Positions 20,661 through 33,179 of a stretch of DNA of 64,000 bases are shown piece by piece. Location of the stretch: assembly GCA_030544215.1 (NCBI GenBank), contig JARZZO010000004.1:19828501-19892500 (forward strand), written 5' to 3'. The notes below the pieces were generated by a model, which ran no database searches, had not been told where the DNA came from, and was given only the letters and a program-made list of their open reading frames with translations. Made by a program: the position numbers and the translations under genes. Every line of letters starts with the position of its first letter. Position 1 is the first letter of the stretch. Origin of the DNA: Zantedeschia hybrid cultivar (taxonomy: Eukaryota > Streptophyta > Magnoliopsida > Alismatales > Araceae).

Positions 20661-23548
20661 ACCATCACTTTCTGTAAATATTCCATCAGAGCCTCTTGGT
20701 AGGTCTTCGATCTTTTTATCAGTTCAAGCACGGAGATTCATGCCGGTGTTCGGTCAAGATGTTTCAACAGATCATATCGAGCGTATGGTACACTCTCATC
20801 ATTGTGTGCTTCCTCCGGCAGCTGTGATGGGCCGTCTCTGACTGTTGACTGAGGAAAGACCTTGTTGAAAATCCTCCCACTCCGGAGCGCATGTTCTTCA
20901 GTTATGGAAGGACCGGGTGATAACTTGAGCACCGCAGGGTTAATGGATGGTGCGGATGGTGTGGAGTGTTGGTATGCGGGTGATGGCGTGGGGTTAGTTG
21001 GTGGTGGCGTAGTAGGGATAGGAGGCCTAGATGGTTGGATGGTGGAAGGGTAAGTGGTTGGTGCGGATGAAGTGGGGAATGGCATGCGGAGTAGAGGTTT
21101 AGATGGTTGTATAATATCTAGGTAAGCGGTAGTGGTAGTGGGTGGTGTAGGGAATGGTACGCGGAGTAGTGGTCTGGATGGCATGAGGGGTGCGTAATTG
21201 GCTTGTGGGAGGTTATTTAATGGAGGCGTACTGGCGTAGGGAGTAATGGGTTTGAGGAAAGTGGGTGGTGGTAATGGGTTAGTGGGTGCGGGTGAGTGAT
21301 ATGCGGGTATTGGTATAGGGGTAATGGTAATGGGTTGTGGTCTAGGTATATGGATGGTGCGGCGTGGTGGTTGTTCTGCGGTGCTTGGAGTGTGGCCCGT
21401 TGAATAAATAGAGGAAGAGTCCTCTATCTGCCACTGTTGTCCTCGATTAGCCTCAGACCGGCTATTTGTCAAAATATGGACAACTTGGTTCTAGTTATGG
21501 TGCTCCGGGAGTGGGTTTTGCATTATACCCATGTTTGGCGGTGCCGCTGCTTGTGCCGACGCTCTTAATTGTTGTTGCTGCTGCTGTTGTGGTTGCGGTC
21601 TTCTCGCCTTCAAGGCGGATATGTACTTCTTCATCTCTTCCCAGTCAATGCCTCCCTACTCGTTGAGATATGAATATAATCTCGAAATTGAAAGCAGGTG
21701 TCTATGGTGTGTCCAGGTTGTCTGTGGAAATAACAATACCTGGAAGTATCGGCATTTTGGGGCCAGATTGCCTTTTCTCTTGGCAGGACCAAGGCATTGG
21801 CTGCCATTAAAGCACTGAAAATATCCGATAAGGACTCTGGAAGGACTGGATATTCTGCCCTCTTCGAGCCTAGAGGTTTCCTCTGCTGGTTATAATCAGC
21901 AGGAGGAGGTACATTGTGATATGCCGGCGGTGCGCGCGGCTGGTACTGCTATTGTTGCTGATACTGCTGTTGTGAGGGCTGATACTGTAACTGCCGTTGC
22001 GGCTGCTGTTGTGGTTGCTGTTGTGGCTGCTGGTTCGGCTGTTGGGGCCGCTGGTACTGGGGCTGCTGATATTGTAGGTTTGGTTGCTGCCTGTAACCTT
22101 GCTAGTTTGGCTGCTGTGGCTGCTGGTACTGTGGTTGTTGATTCCTCACAAATTGGGGCTGGTTATTGTTCATGCTGTTAACCTGCTCATGGGACAGCGT
22201 GCCCTCAGTAGTTGGACTTGTGCTAGAGGAATTTGGCACGGCATGCTTCCGAGGTGGAGGCCTGCTAGGTCGGTGAGGATCAAAGACGCTAGAGAATGTA
22301 GCATCTTTGAAGGCGTTCTGACAGTACTGCGCTCTTTCATAGAGCTCTGCCATGCTGGTCAGGTTGTTCAGGGAGATGACTAGTTTGAACTAAGGCGTAG
22401 CATTGGAAATTAACATATTTACTTGCTCCGACTCAGATAAGTGATCTTTCACTTTTTCCGCCATACCCCTCCATCTGTCAGCAAAACTGACGAACTCCTC
22501 GTCGGGCTTCATCTTCTCTGCTATTAGGTCAGTAATGGACAGGGAGGGGGCAACTCTGTCCTAGTATCATTGAATGAACTTTCGTGAGACGATACCATAG
22601 TCCTCTACTTCAGCAGGTTCTAAAGAAAAGAACCATTCGAGGGCTGGTTCCTCTAAAGATCTCCTGAACAAAAATGCCAACGACCTCTTGTCATTTTGCC
22701 AGAAGGATGACTCGTACATAAACTCCTTCAAGTGAGTGAAGGGGTTACCGGTACCGTTGTATTTTCAGTACACTGGCATCTCAGAGGGTGGCAGATGGAA
22801 CACGGGCAAACTTGGTAAGTTAATCTCTGGTGCAGCTTTGACCCCCATCATCTTCTGAAGGTTGTTGAACTGTTCGTCCATACGCTCCATCTTTGCCAGC
22901 AACGCTTGCGTTGTCGGATCGACCTGGGGAGGAGGGGGAGGTGGAGGTATTTGATAGGCATGTTGCCTAGAGTACGTAGGGCAGGGAGGACAATAGAGTG
23001 GAGGTCCGGCAGAGCTTCCGCCATGCCCGAGGGCATTTTGGTAAGTAGGCGTCAGCGGCCTGACCGGTTGCCTAGAAGAGGAAAGTTGTGGCCTAGCTGG
23101 CCGAGAGGTTGAGATGTGAAGGCCTTCCATGGCCTGGTGAATGAAGGGAGAACGATGAGGAGGTTGTTGAGGGATAGTAGGGGGAGCCGCAGGGTTCTGC
23201 TCGTCAGACTGCATGGGCGTCTTCCCCTTAAAAATGGACTGGATCGCCTCGAACTGTTGAGGGTCCAGACGGGAGGCAAGGACTCCTAAAGCATTTACCA
23301 GATCCGAAGGATCCGAAGATGAGGGATCATTCGGGTTCATGTCTCCCTCGAAAATAGGATTGGGAACCGCATGCATATGCATGATTGTGAGGACAATGAA
23401 GAGGGGTTGGGACATTCCCCTCATACCGAACTGGACAGGGAAGAGAATTACGGGGGGCATCAGCATCTCTCCCGCTTTCAAAACGATAATCAGAGTCACG
23501 AGGGGCATTAGCATCTCCCTCGTAGTTGACTATGGCATCTGGAGCCAT
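20661..23548 (-). pseudogene. gypsy-2 gag, broken and truncated
   Basis: A likely start is ATG 23548 (MAPDAIVNYEGDANAPRD). A frameshift between about 23460 and 23330 passes to the frame with NPNDPSSSDPSDLVNALGVL, then the segment VKAAPEINLPSLPVFHLP that overlaps the start of gypsy-1 in this window. Stops include TGA near 22765 (Arg in gypsy-1), stops near 22563 and 22572, and TAG near 22393. The Gln-rich and Pro-rich regions and the zinc-knuckle segment follow, down to 20661. This copy supplies the more complete N-terminal gag of the family. Neither copy encodes an intact protein. Confidence 0.85.
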
Positions 23549-24608
23549 GCTCAAGTCCCTAACTGATCGAAGTAGCATGATGTTAGATTTTTTCCAACGA
23601 TTTGCAGACAAGTTGCACAGAGATTAAGTACGCAAGTGGATGTTTAACGTTACTTCAGGATTCCTTGTTGGGTTATTTGGATTCTATTAATCACAAATTC
23701 ACTCAAGGGATAGGATCCTAGTTTTAGTTCAATTTCCACCGTTATATTCTATGACTTTCTCTCACAACGTTATGAAAATCTAACCAGGACTTCGATCGGT
23801 ACAACCAGCCCGATTAACAAGGAGGAATACCTTGATTTTGGGGACCTACGGAGGTCTTTAACGCCAACCACTCTAGTCTGATCGAGGGACCGACCCAATC
23901 AGAGAGAGGTGAAGACGTCAAGAAGGGTGTTCCTAAGAGAAGAGGAGGGTATTTGCCTTAGTGCGTATGATCTGTAGCCTGGGTGGTCTCTAATGCTTAA
24001 TACATAATGTGTAGTAGCAAACAAATCAAAAATCTGAGAACTGAAGAAGAAACAAGAAACTGCCTGAATCGCGTCGTTGTTGGTCGACGTTATTCAAACA
24101 GAAACTTATTTTTTCGCAAAAGCTCAGGCAGCAGACAACAGAGAAAATTGCCTGAAAGACGTCTGGGTTGGGCGACGCAGTTTGAAATGCGTCGCTGCTC
24201 TTGGACACTTTTCAAGTCACATATTCAGTATTTCAGGAGGAATTTCTAGATCGATTCCCCCTCACAAACAGGATGAAAGCGATTAATAATCAGCTTATGC
24301 GAATCTTTTTTTTTTAATTTCAAATTTTAACAGGATGATTTTATCAGATAAGCAACTAAAATATCAATCAATCACACAATCTTTTATCACAGAAACAACT
24401 TTTCAACTAATCAAACGGGGAGGGCAAGATCTTGCCGCAGGGGTGTGCACGTGGTGCACGTAGGAATAATAACTGAACTAAAAACTCACCGATCGGTGAG
24501 GGCGTGTCGAGAGACACAGGTGGTGCACCGTGGGTGACTGATTGATAAAAGTAAGAACAAAGATTAAAAAGATGACGAGACCAGGTCCCACCGTGATCGC
24601 CAATAAGC
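23549..24608 (-). other. gypsy-2 leader with PBS-like site
   Basis: About 1 kb between the 5' LTR and gag. Just inside the LTR the minus strand reads TTGGCGATCACGGTGGGACC (about 24602-24583), a candidate PBS. The matching tRNA was not identified. Near 24060-24200 are further CGTC-type inverted repeats. No supportable gene. Confidence 0.65.
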
Positions 24609-25997
24609 TATGAGTGCTCAAATTGGGTGTGTGATTATCATGAAAAATTATGTTGTTTAAGTGACAAAATAAACCTATTAAAAAACTAAGTGAATGTGAT
24701 CGCCAGAAACTTTTAACTAAAAAGTTCCAAAAGAAAGATTTGATCCCCTACCTGTTTTGGATGTAGGTGATGTTCGAGTCTTTGATTCCCCTTCTTCAGC
24801 CGGCGGAAGAAAGAGAGCCATTTTTCCTTTGTTCTTGCTTTGGGTGCTTATCGGACTTTGAGGATCGTCCAACTTCCTTTGTTTGTTGATTCTCTCATCT
24901 TGATCTCTTTTTGTACCTTGTAAGAAGAATGGAAAGAAATGAAGAACGATGAGAACTTAAGCAGAAGTAGTATCCATTCCAAAAGAAATTTTAATCATGC
25001 AACTAAACAAATGAACTCACTTGTTGGGTGGTCTTTTAAACCCCTCAAAATATGGATTGGGAAAGAATACTAGTGAGTGTGTGTTGCATGGAGTGATGTG
25101 ATGAATGAAGTTTTAACTTAATTTGATGATGAAATCAATATGATGAAAATAGGAGAACTAAGTTGAATGGCCCCTGGAAAGCCTTGGTCTTGGAAGTTCT
25201 TGAAAGGACGAAGAACGGATGAAGACTCATGGAAGCAGCAACACCTCGATCCTTCAGCGTCTAGACGTCGTTGTCAAGATTCTTTGCTCCAATTTCAATA
25301 AAAATCACCACTCTAATCACTATTATCACTACTCTTCACAAATAATCACCACTAACTTTTTAATGACCAAGGGGTTAGGTATTTATAGACTTTACATCAA
25401 CGGTTATTAATGGATTTACATGAAGAAATTTCGAAGTTTATCTAACTTAACAAACAGATAAACACAGATTAATTCATCATTATCTGTAATTATATAAAAC
25501 GCGTCGTCCAAAGTAGACGCCTTTTATACTGATTAAGATAAGGATAAACATCCAGGAAAAGTTCATTATTATCTGTAATTATATAAAACGCGTCGCCCAC
25601 GTAAGACGCCTTTTATACAAATTAAAATAAGGATAAACATTCGGAAAAGAGACAGAAACAACTTAGGAGACCTAAAAGGCGTCGTGCCTGAAAGACGTCT
25701 TTTAGCTAATTAATTAATTAATTAATTAAAATTCAAAACTTAAATATCAAAATATGAATAAACTCTAAATGGCGTCTACACAGGTCGACGTCTTTTAGAC
25801 TCTGTCATATTTTAATAAAAATTTGAGTTAAAATCAATTTAATTAATTAACTTAAATTATGTCTGTCTGGCCCGATACCATTTAGATTTCAGAAAGATTA
25901 ATAAAAATTAACCAATGATTAAATATCAGACCATTCTGAGGCATTATTATATGATATGAAATTTACTCAAGATGATGTCAAAATTAGCGTATCTACA
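24609..25997 (-). repeat. gypsy-2 5' LTR
   Basis: On the minus strand it begins TGTAGATACGC at 25997 and ends near 24609 (GCACTCATA, where the terminal CA appears changed to TA). Homologous to the gypsy-1 3' LTR in reverse orientation. Contains four CGTC hairpins near 25494, 25580, 25671 and 25767. The left edge is uncertain by a few bases. Confidence 0.85.
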
Positions 25998-26458
25998 ACT
26001 AGCTGGAGCAACCACAACTGATCCACTCCGACAGACGAACCGCTTGCACAGTTTTGGAAGATGATCGCAAAAGAAAGTGCTCTCACACTTTAGGAGCTCA
26101 AGATGCCAGTTGAGAAGCTCCTGCCGGTGATTAATCATCATTTAACGAGGAACCGATCACCTTCACCGACGAGAACCAGCAAGGTATTATAATTCACATA
26201 ATGACACCCTAATAATTGAAGCTAATATCGCATCAAAAGGATCTTCGTCAATAACGGAAGTCCTTTGGATATTCTATTCCGATATAGTTTTTGACAACTC
26301 GACTCCATCTGTACGACGCAATTCAAACTCGAACCCCTCTAATTCTTGCATCTATAGAGTGTAATTAATGTATATGCATTCAGTTAATTCTCATATATAT
26401 TATGTAAATTAGATTCTCGTATAATGTTAGATAACTTTGTTAAATGCATGCTTAAAAT
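25998..26458. other. unassigned flank
   Basis: AT-rich sequence beyond the gypsy-2 5' LTR. No gene, structured repeat or clear element boundary was recognised. A 5-bp target duplication for gypsy-2 cannot be tested because its other LTR lies outside. Confidence 0.5.
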
Positions 26459-27299
26459 CATATATTAGAGCGGGGTTTTCCACATGTTCGGAATTGCATG
26501 TTTTGTGATTATGTGATTGCGAACCTAGATGACGGTTCAGTTAGCATTTTTACACCTTGTGTTGGTGTGAGAGTGACACGGTGACGCCTAAGAGGCGAGG
26601 GCCACCAAGTGTACTATGGGGTAGTAGTTAGTGTCGGTGTGGGAGTGGCACATGTTGGAGTTTGTCACTTGTGGCTGGATGGAGACAGAACTACCTATAG
26701 TTGGACAGGCCGGAGTAGCCAGCGTGCTATCCAATGGGTTGTTGTTCCATTGCAGCGGGTCGGTGTTTTCTGTTCGACTTCACAATTTATTGTGTGCTTA
26801 TTACTGTGAACATATAGTTTTATTTATTGTTTATTTTGTGCACATATTGCCTATATTTCCTTGTTGCATTGTAGTTGTGTATGGGAGGTGGGGATCGCGG
26901 GATCCCTACTGAGTTTATTTCTAGTATGACTTACTCTCTGCGTTTTCAAGTGAGGGTTCTTGGCGGGAGTAGGAGTTGCGGATCCCGTCTTGGGTTGCGC
27001 GCCAATAACCATTGTTCTGGAGTATGCCTCGACGTAGTTGTATCTTTATTTTTAATCTGTACGCACCATTAAATTTCTTTCAGTTGTGAACTATGTATTT
27101 GTTTGTTAAATCGAGTTGGATTGTAATAATTTTGATTCCCTGCACTTTTACTTTACAGTTCGATACTTGTGTGGATTATTTAGGTCAGTTTATTATTTAT
27201 TTTCCAGACTTACTTGAGATCTTAGCTTGGCTCATAATTATAATAGTTCGATGTCCATTTAGTAATTGGATCCCCGATTATAGGGTAGCGGGTCGTTAC
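26459..27299. repeat. LTR-element fragment ending ...GGGTCGTTACA
   Basis: The right edge GGGTCGTTACA is the reverse complement of TGTAACGACCC, a common terminus of plant chromovirus LTRs. The sequence to its left (dense in ggtgtgggagtgg and gccggagtagcc words) is moderately GC-rich and unlike its AT-rich surroundings. A degenerate initiator-Met PBS-like string (atattagagcgggg) lies at about 26464. Orientation and lineage are unresolved, and the small open frames lack domains. Confidence 0.45.
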
Positions 27300-27302
27300 A
27301 AA

Positions 27303-28107
27303 AGAATGTTAAAAATATAATTTTCTACATAAAAATATCTATCAAATTATGGTTAATCTTCACTTGCCTCTTGCTTCACACTAAGAAACTCGAAGAAGCT
27401 CGCCGAGACAAGGCGATCTTACAAACGCATTCACAGCTTCTAGAGATCCTCCTCGCACCGCCCTCCAAGGCATCTCAAACTGGCGCTACGAACTCTCTCT
27501 ATAAGACTCTCTAAACTTCTCCCTAACTCTCCCTCTCTATCTCTATCTCTACTTCTATGCATCTTAGGTTGTGGTAGGAGGGGAAAGGTACCCTGCTATT
27601 TAGGGAAGAAAAAAATGAGATAACTTAAGGCTCAAGTTAACTTAAAAAGGCAAGTTAACTTAAGGGGTAAGTTAACTAAGTAACTTGTTGGCCAAATAAC
27701 TTAAGGGCTAAGTAAACTTATTAGTATCTTTATCCTTTACTAATAATATTTATATGTATCCTTATCCTTTACCAATAACTTGTACTTATTATATTTTAAC
27801 TCTATATTTTTTTATAATTATATTTATACCCTCATTCAATAACTTCTTCACTAAGTAAGTTGGAATCAACCATTTTTGGCTTTTCCTTTTAAAAAATCAC
27901 TTAAAATCCTATAAAAACTATCCATTACATCATAAGATATAAAATTTTATAATTGTATTTATACTTTTTGAGTATTTTATAAATATACAATTTTTTCATA
28001 CTTATGTATATTTTGGTAAAACTTATTACCATCCAATTATACCATAAAGTTCTTAAAATTATAAATAAACTTTTTATGTAAGTGTAATTTATTTGTGGGT
28101 CCTTACA
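27303..28107 (-). repeat. 3' LTR, truncated
   Basis: On the minus strand it starts TGTAAGGACCCAC at 28107, next to the PPT. It matches the first 0.8 kb of the 5' LTR (32126-31302) and stops where that LTR's 735-bp block ends. The remaining 1.2 kb expected from the other LTR is replaced by the unrelated fragment ending at 27299. Confidence 0.7.
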
Positions 28108-28633
28108 TCATCTCCCCCTTAAACAAAATTCGTCCTCAAATTTCAAGATAATCAAACAACTAGGATATTTCTATTCTATTATAGATAAGCTAGCTACACG
28201 ACATCTGCAGCTACCATATAATTAGCATACCATAGTTTCGTTAAGTAACTTTTGCTAAGTAATATAAATGAATCTTAGTACTTTAGTCTTCTTAAGTAAG
28301 CATCAACTTATAAGTTCTTAGAGTGCATTAGATTAATTTACTTACTCTAGTTAGACTTTCTCCTAAGTCTTTAAGTATTTCAAGGAAAGACTTAAGTGAT
28401 TAACTAGCTCATTGCTCTATTAATTGTTCTGGTTTCTTCCTGTAGTATATAACTTGCCAGGCTTACCTTATCCTCTACACTGTACCACTATGGGGTCCTC
28501 TCCCCCTTAAAGAAAAGTAGATCCACCCGTTTAAACCTAATTCCTTACAATCATATGCCTATGATCCTAATTTAGTGGCTCAAGTAGATCAAACTTAAGT
28601 GCTCAATTTGGAACTAGCTCTAATATCATTTTC
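28108..28633 (-). other. residual internal region with PPT and PBS remnants
   Basis: The left end carries the PPT (minus AAGGGGGAGATGA). The right end (28610-28630) reads TGATATTAGAGC on the minus strand, two transitions away from the canonical TGGTATCAGAGC. In between are a few hundred AT-rich bases without a domain. Confidence 0.55.
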
Positions 28634-31600
28634 TATAATGCCCCCGCTGACCCGTTTTAACCGGGTGCGCCACAGTGAGAACAACCTAAATATACACTTA
28701 TTTGAAAGTGAGTACATATATACATCTATAACACCATGAATAAACCATCATAACTATGGATATATACACTAAATAATAAATACTGCAAATTACAATATTT
28801 ATTTAGGATCTCTAAACATATCTAAATTACATCTCGATAGTTCTAACCAACCTAATTACATAAATTCTAAATCTGAAAATGAAACATACGTCTAAATAGC
28901 AATTGGATGTTCTGGCTCTAAGTCTCCCATCCTACTACTCAATCTTTACCTTATTTTTTTCTCAAAAATAGTTAGTGAGTAAGGGTAGGTCCCAATCGAC
29001 TTAGTAAGTTCATAACCCATAAAACCACAATTTTTTCATATAATAAATCATATAGAAAAAAGACATGATAAATATCTAAAGAATATGCATCATGATATCG
29101 TATATCTATGTTTTTGTCCTAAACCTATTTTTTATCATCAAATCCTATCATGAGCAATTAAGCATGACTTAAACTTAAACATGTCTACATGCATCTTAAC
29201 ATAACTTAACATAATATGCCTCTATCGTGGACTTAATATATCATATTAACTAAACATGATCACATGTAACATCATCTTATTACTTATTTATAAATATGCA
29301 TCCAAACCACAACATGAAGAGTATCATATTTAACATGACATGCAGCCAATGGCAAGACAAATGTCATTGGCGCTTCCATTGCAAAGTAGGGGGATCCACT
29401 CGTCCTACTTTGACAGGAAAATCGTAGCCATGATTTTATTCGTTTGTCTTAGGTTTTATGCATATTTTAACTTAATGTCCGCCTCATAAGGATACTTGTA
29501 TATTCGGACGAATGAACTCTTAAGGTGGTACTATTCGTAACTGAATAGACAAATGATTCTAGTGGTGGCCCCATAAGTTCAAAGGATGGCTCCACACTAT
29601 GGCGGCTTCACTTCTAAGGGTAGCCCTTTTTATAGGCAACCTTTTCCTCCGATCGCAACCTATGCGACACTTAGTTCCCAAGCTACCGGTTAGTTAATCA
29701 TCTTAACATATACATACGACATGCTTAAACATATACAATTATGTATAACTATTTTACCTAACATATGTTGAATATATAAATATGCATGAATATCATCTTA
29801 AACATTTCATATAAATCTTCATACTTATAATAGATAGGAAAATAATGTTGAAAATAGAATTTTCTATATAAAAATATATGTGGAATCATGGTTAATCATC
29901 ACTTACCTTTTGCTTCACGTTAAGAAACTCGAAGAAGCTCGTTGAGGCAAGGCAAGAAGCACTTACACCTGCATTCACATCCTCCTGAAGATTCTCCTCG
30001 TGTCGTTGTCTAAGATGTCTCAAACTGACGCTAAGAACTCTCTCTCTCATGCTTTCAAAACTTCTCTCTCTCTCTCTCCTTCTATGCCTCTTAGGTTGCA
30101 GTAGGAGAGGAAAGGTACCCATTGATCTATAGGAGGAAAAAGGAGATAAGACTCAAGTTAACTCAAGGGACAAGTTAACTTGAGGGATAAGTTAACTAAG
30201 TAACTTAACGGCCAAGTAACCTTACCAATATCTTTATCCTTTACTTTACTAATAGTATTTATCTGCATCTTTATCCTTCACCAATAACATGTACTATTAT
30301 ATTTTAACTTTATATTTTTTTATAATTAGATTTATACCCTCATTCAATAACTCCTTCACTAAGTAAGTTGGAATCAACCCTTTTTGGCCATTTTAGGATA
30401 CTTTAGGAACTTTAAAAAATTTACTTAAGATTCTATCAAAGTTATCTATTACATCATAGGACATAAACTTGCCTCTTGCTTCACATAAACTTTTCATAAT
30501 TGTATTCATACTTCTCATAATTGAATATCATCTTTAACATTTCATATAAATCTTTATACTTATAATAGGTAGGAAAATAATGTTGAAAATATAATTTTCT
30601 ATATAAAGATATATGTGGAATCATGGTTAATCATCACTTGCCGTTTGCTTCACACTAAGAAACTCGTTAAGGCAAGGCGAGAAGCATTTACACCGGCATT
30701 CATATCTTCCTGAAGATCCTCCTCGCGTTGCCGTCTAAGGCGTCTCGAACTGGCGCTAAGAACTCTCTCTCTAAGGCTCTCTAAACTTCTCTCTCTCTCT
30801 CTCTCCTTCTATGCCTCCTAGGTTGCAATAGGAGAGGAAAGGTACCCACTTATTTATAGGAGGAAAAAAGAGATAAGACTCAAGTTAACTCAAGGGGCAA
30901 GTTAACTTGAGGGATAAGTTAACTAAGTATTGACTAAGTTACTTATTGGCTAAGTAACTTAAGGGCCAAGCAACCTTACCAATATCTCTATCATTTACTT
31001 TACTAATAGTATTTATCTGCATCTTTATCTTTTACCAATAACATGTACTATTATATTTTAACTTTATATTTTTTTATAATTAGATTTATACCCTCATTCA
31101 ATAACTCCTTCACTAAGTAAGTTGGAATCAACCCTTTTTGGCCATTTTAGGATACTTTAGGAACTTTAAAAAATTTACTTAAGATTCTATAAAAGTTATC
31201 TATTACATCATAGGACATAAACTTTTCATAATTGTATTCATACTTCTCATAACTGAATATCATCTTAAACATTTCATATAAATCTTTATACTTATAATAA
31301 GTAGGAAAATAATGTTGAAAATAGAATTTTCTACATAAAAATATATGTGGAATCATGGTTAATCATCACTTGCCGTTTGCTTCACACTAAGAAACTCGGA
31401 GAAACTCGTTAAGGCAAGGCGAGAAGCATTTACACATGCATTCACATCCTCCTGAAGATCCTTCTCGCATCGCTATCTAAGGTGTCTCGAACTGGTGCTA
31501 AGAACTCTCTCTCTAAGGCTTTCTAAACTTTTCTCTCTCTCTCTCTCTCCTTCTATGCTTCCTAGGTTGCAGTAGGAGAGGAAAGGTACCCGCTTATTTA

Positions 31601-32126
31601 TAGGAGGAAAAAAGAGATAAGACTCAAGTTAACTCAAGGGGCAAGTTAACTTGAGGGATAAGTTAACTAAGTATTGACTAAGTTACTTATTGGCTAAGTA
31701 ACTTAAGGGCCAAGTAACCTTACCAATATCTTTATCTTTTACTTTACTAATAGTATTTATCTGCATCTTTATCTTTTACCAATAACATGTACTATTATAT
31801 TTTAACTTTATTTTTTTTATAATTAGATTTATACCCTCATTCAATAACTCCTTCACTAAGTAAGTTGGAATCAACCATTTTTGGCCATTTTAGGATACTT
31901 TAGGAACTTTAAAAGTTTTACTTAAGATCCTATAAAATTATCTATTACATCATAGGACATAAACTTTTTATAATTGTATTCATACTTATTAAGTATTTGT
32001 AAATATACTCTTTTTCATAATTATATATATTTTGATAAAATTTATTACCATCTAATTATATCATAAAATTCTTAAAATTATAAATAATTTTTGTACACAA
32101 GTATAATTTATTGGTGGATCCTTACA
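28634..32126 (-). repeat. 5' LTR enlarged by tandem duplication
   Basis: On the minus strand it starts TGTAAGGATCCACC at 32126 and ends near 28634 with GGGGGCATTATA, plausibly a decayed GGGGGCGTTACA. About 1.2 kb of unique sequence lies at the 28634-29834 side. The rest is three copies of a 735-bp block. Confidence 0.65.
29835..32040 (-). repeat. 735-bp tandem repeat, three copies
   Basis: The start word taggaaaataatgttg recurs at 29835, 30570 and 31302 (periods 735 and 732). Each copy contains a conserved GC-richer patch (aaactcg...aaggcaaggc), a (CT)n run, a minus-strand TATAAATA box (clear at 30851-30858 and 31595-31602, degenerate in the first copy) and several AAGTTAACTT-type palindromes. 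The truncated 3' LTR at 27303-28107 is a fourth, dispersed copy. Confidence 0.9.
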
Positions 32127-33179
32127 TTGTGAGGGGTGGGGGGAGGATATAAGGATAATCAGGGTGGGATTAACTTAACCCAACATTGGTTAGCCCTTCT
32201 CTTAACGGTACGCTACAGATTGAAGGCAAAAGTTTTTTAATAAGTATTTGAAGACTTTGGGAGTTTATACATAAATAGTCAGATCAGAGGGGTTTATTGT
32301 AATATCGAAAGATTATAGAGACTTATTTATAAAAAAATATTTTGTATATATATATATGCCCCTATAAACCACATATTTGTATATCTTTGTTTTTGACTCT
32401 TGCTCATTCTCTTGAATGCTCCTAGCATGATTGAGAAAAATTGCTGCCGGTCAAAATATGTGAACTTCAACAGGATATGTCTGAAATATTCTAGTACTTT
32501 GGTATATATGCTCTTGAATTCAATGGAGCTCACATTCTTTCCAGCATGGTTAATCAAATTTGACGATACTTTGACGAAAAGACACGATTGTAATCTTTTA
32601 AAGATGTCAAAAAAGCTTAATAACAATATGTAAAATGAATAAGTATAGGTAGAAATACCGCACTTGACAAGGATGGATATACAAAAATTTCAAATCTTTT
32701 TTTTTTCCTGGATTTGTCCCTAACTGCTGTCATCCCACGATGCATCCCATCCACAGTCAAACCCGGGGCACTTCGGGGGCCCACGTCGAGCGCCAACAGG
32801 AGTCAGGTGCTCGGGGAAGTACGCTATCGCTCACCCAACGTTAACGTGTTCTAACGATCCCTGATCCATCTTGTGATCAACGCTCAAGGACGTCCCCGCG
32901 TTCCGCTCAGCGTTACCGCGCTCAAACCCGTACGGGCGACGGCGGGAACCGCCTTAAAACGCGCATTTTCAAGGATCTCCCTCTACGATCTCTTCACACG
33001 CAACCAGCAGTTTAGGATTTGGCCTCTCTCATCTTCATATTTATTCATATTTTTAAAATTATAAAAAATAAAAATAACTCTTTTCAGTTTTTAAGTAATT
33101 TTTAAAAAAAATTATCAAACGACAATTCCAAAAGATTAAAGATACAAATTGAATTTACTAATTAATTCTTAAATCCGAT
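32127..33179. other. intergenic, no gene seen
   Basis: AT-rich up to about 32700, then a GC-richer patch (32720-32960) rich in CG words, with gcgggaaccgcctta at 32942-32956, which recurs just before the MORC gene. No domain-bearing frame on either strand. Confidence 0.5.

Larger units (their letters stand above)
20661..25997 (-). mobile_element. Ty3/gypsy retrotransposon, same Tat family (gypsy-2), interrupted by gypsy-1
   Basis: Minus-strand order is 5' LTR (25997-24609), PBS-like site, leader, then gag, cut off at 20661 within the region encoding LLKHLDRT...EALMEYLQKV, equivalent to about 2030-2145 of gypsy-1. Protease and pol are absent from this side. If gypsy-1 inserted here, the rest of gypsy-2 should lie left of the window. 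It is decayed independently of gypsy-1: several stops differ between the two copies. Confidence 0.88.
27303..32126 (-). mobile_element. decayed Ty3/gypsy (chromovirus-like) element with almost no internal region
   Basis: Minus-strand structure: 5' LTR 32126-28634 (3.5 kb), PBS-like site 28630-28610, about 0.5 kb of internal DNA, then PPT and 3' LTR 28107-27303. The segment RC of 28108-28150 reads as the end of pol plus PPT (GAGGACGAATTTTG then AAGGGGGAGATGA), the usual 3' end of plant chromoviruses. Nearly all coding sequence is gone. The 3' LTR is cut at 27303. The 5' LTR contains a triplicated 735-bp block. Confidence 0.65.

Noticed and set aside
19333..25997. Inverted LTRs read as one giant TIR DNA transposon
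   Set aside because: The interior is gag of a gypsy element. The left LTR belongs to gypsy-1, whose integrase lies directly upstream, so the inverted layout comes from nesting.
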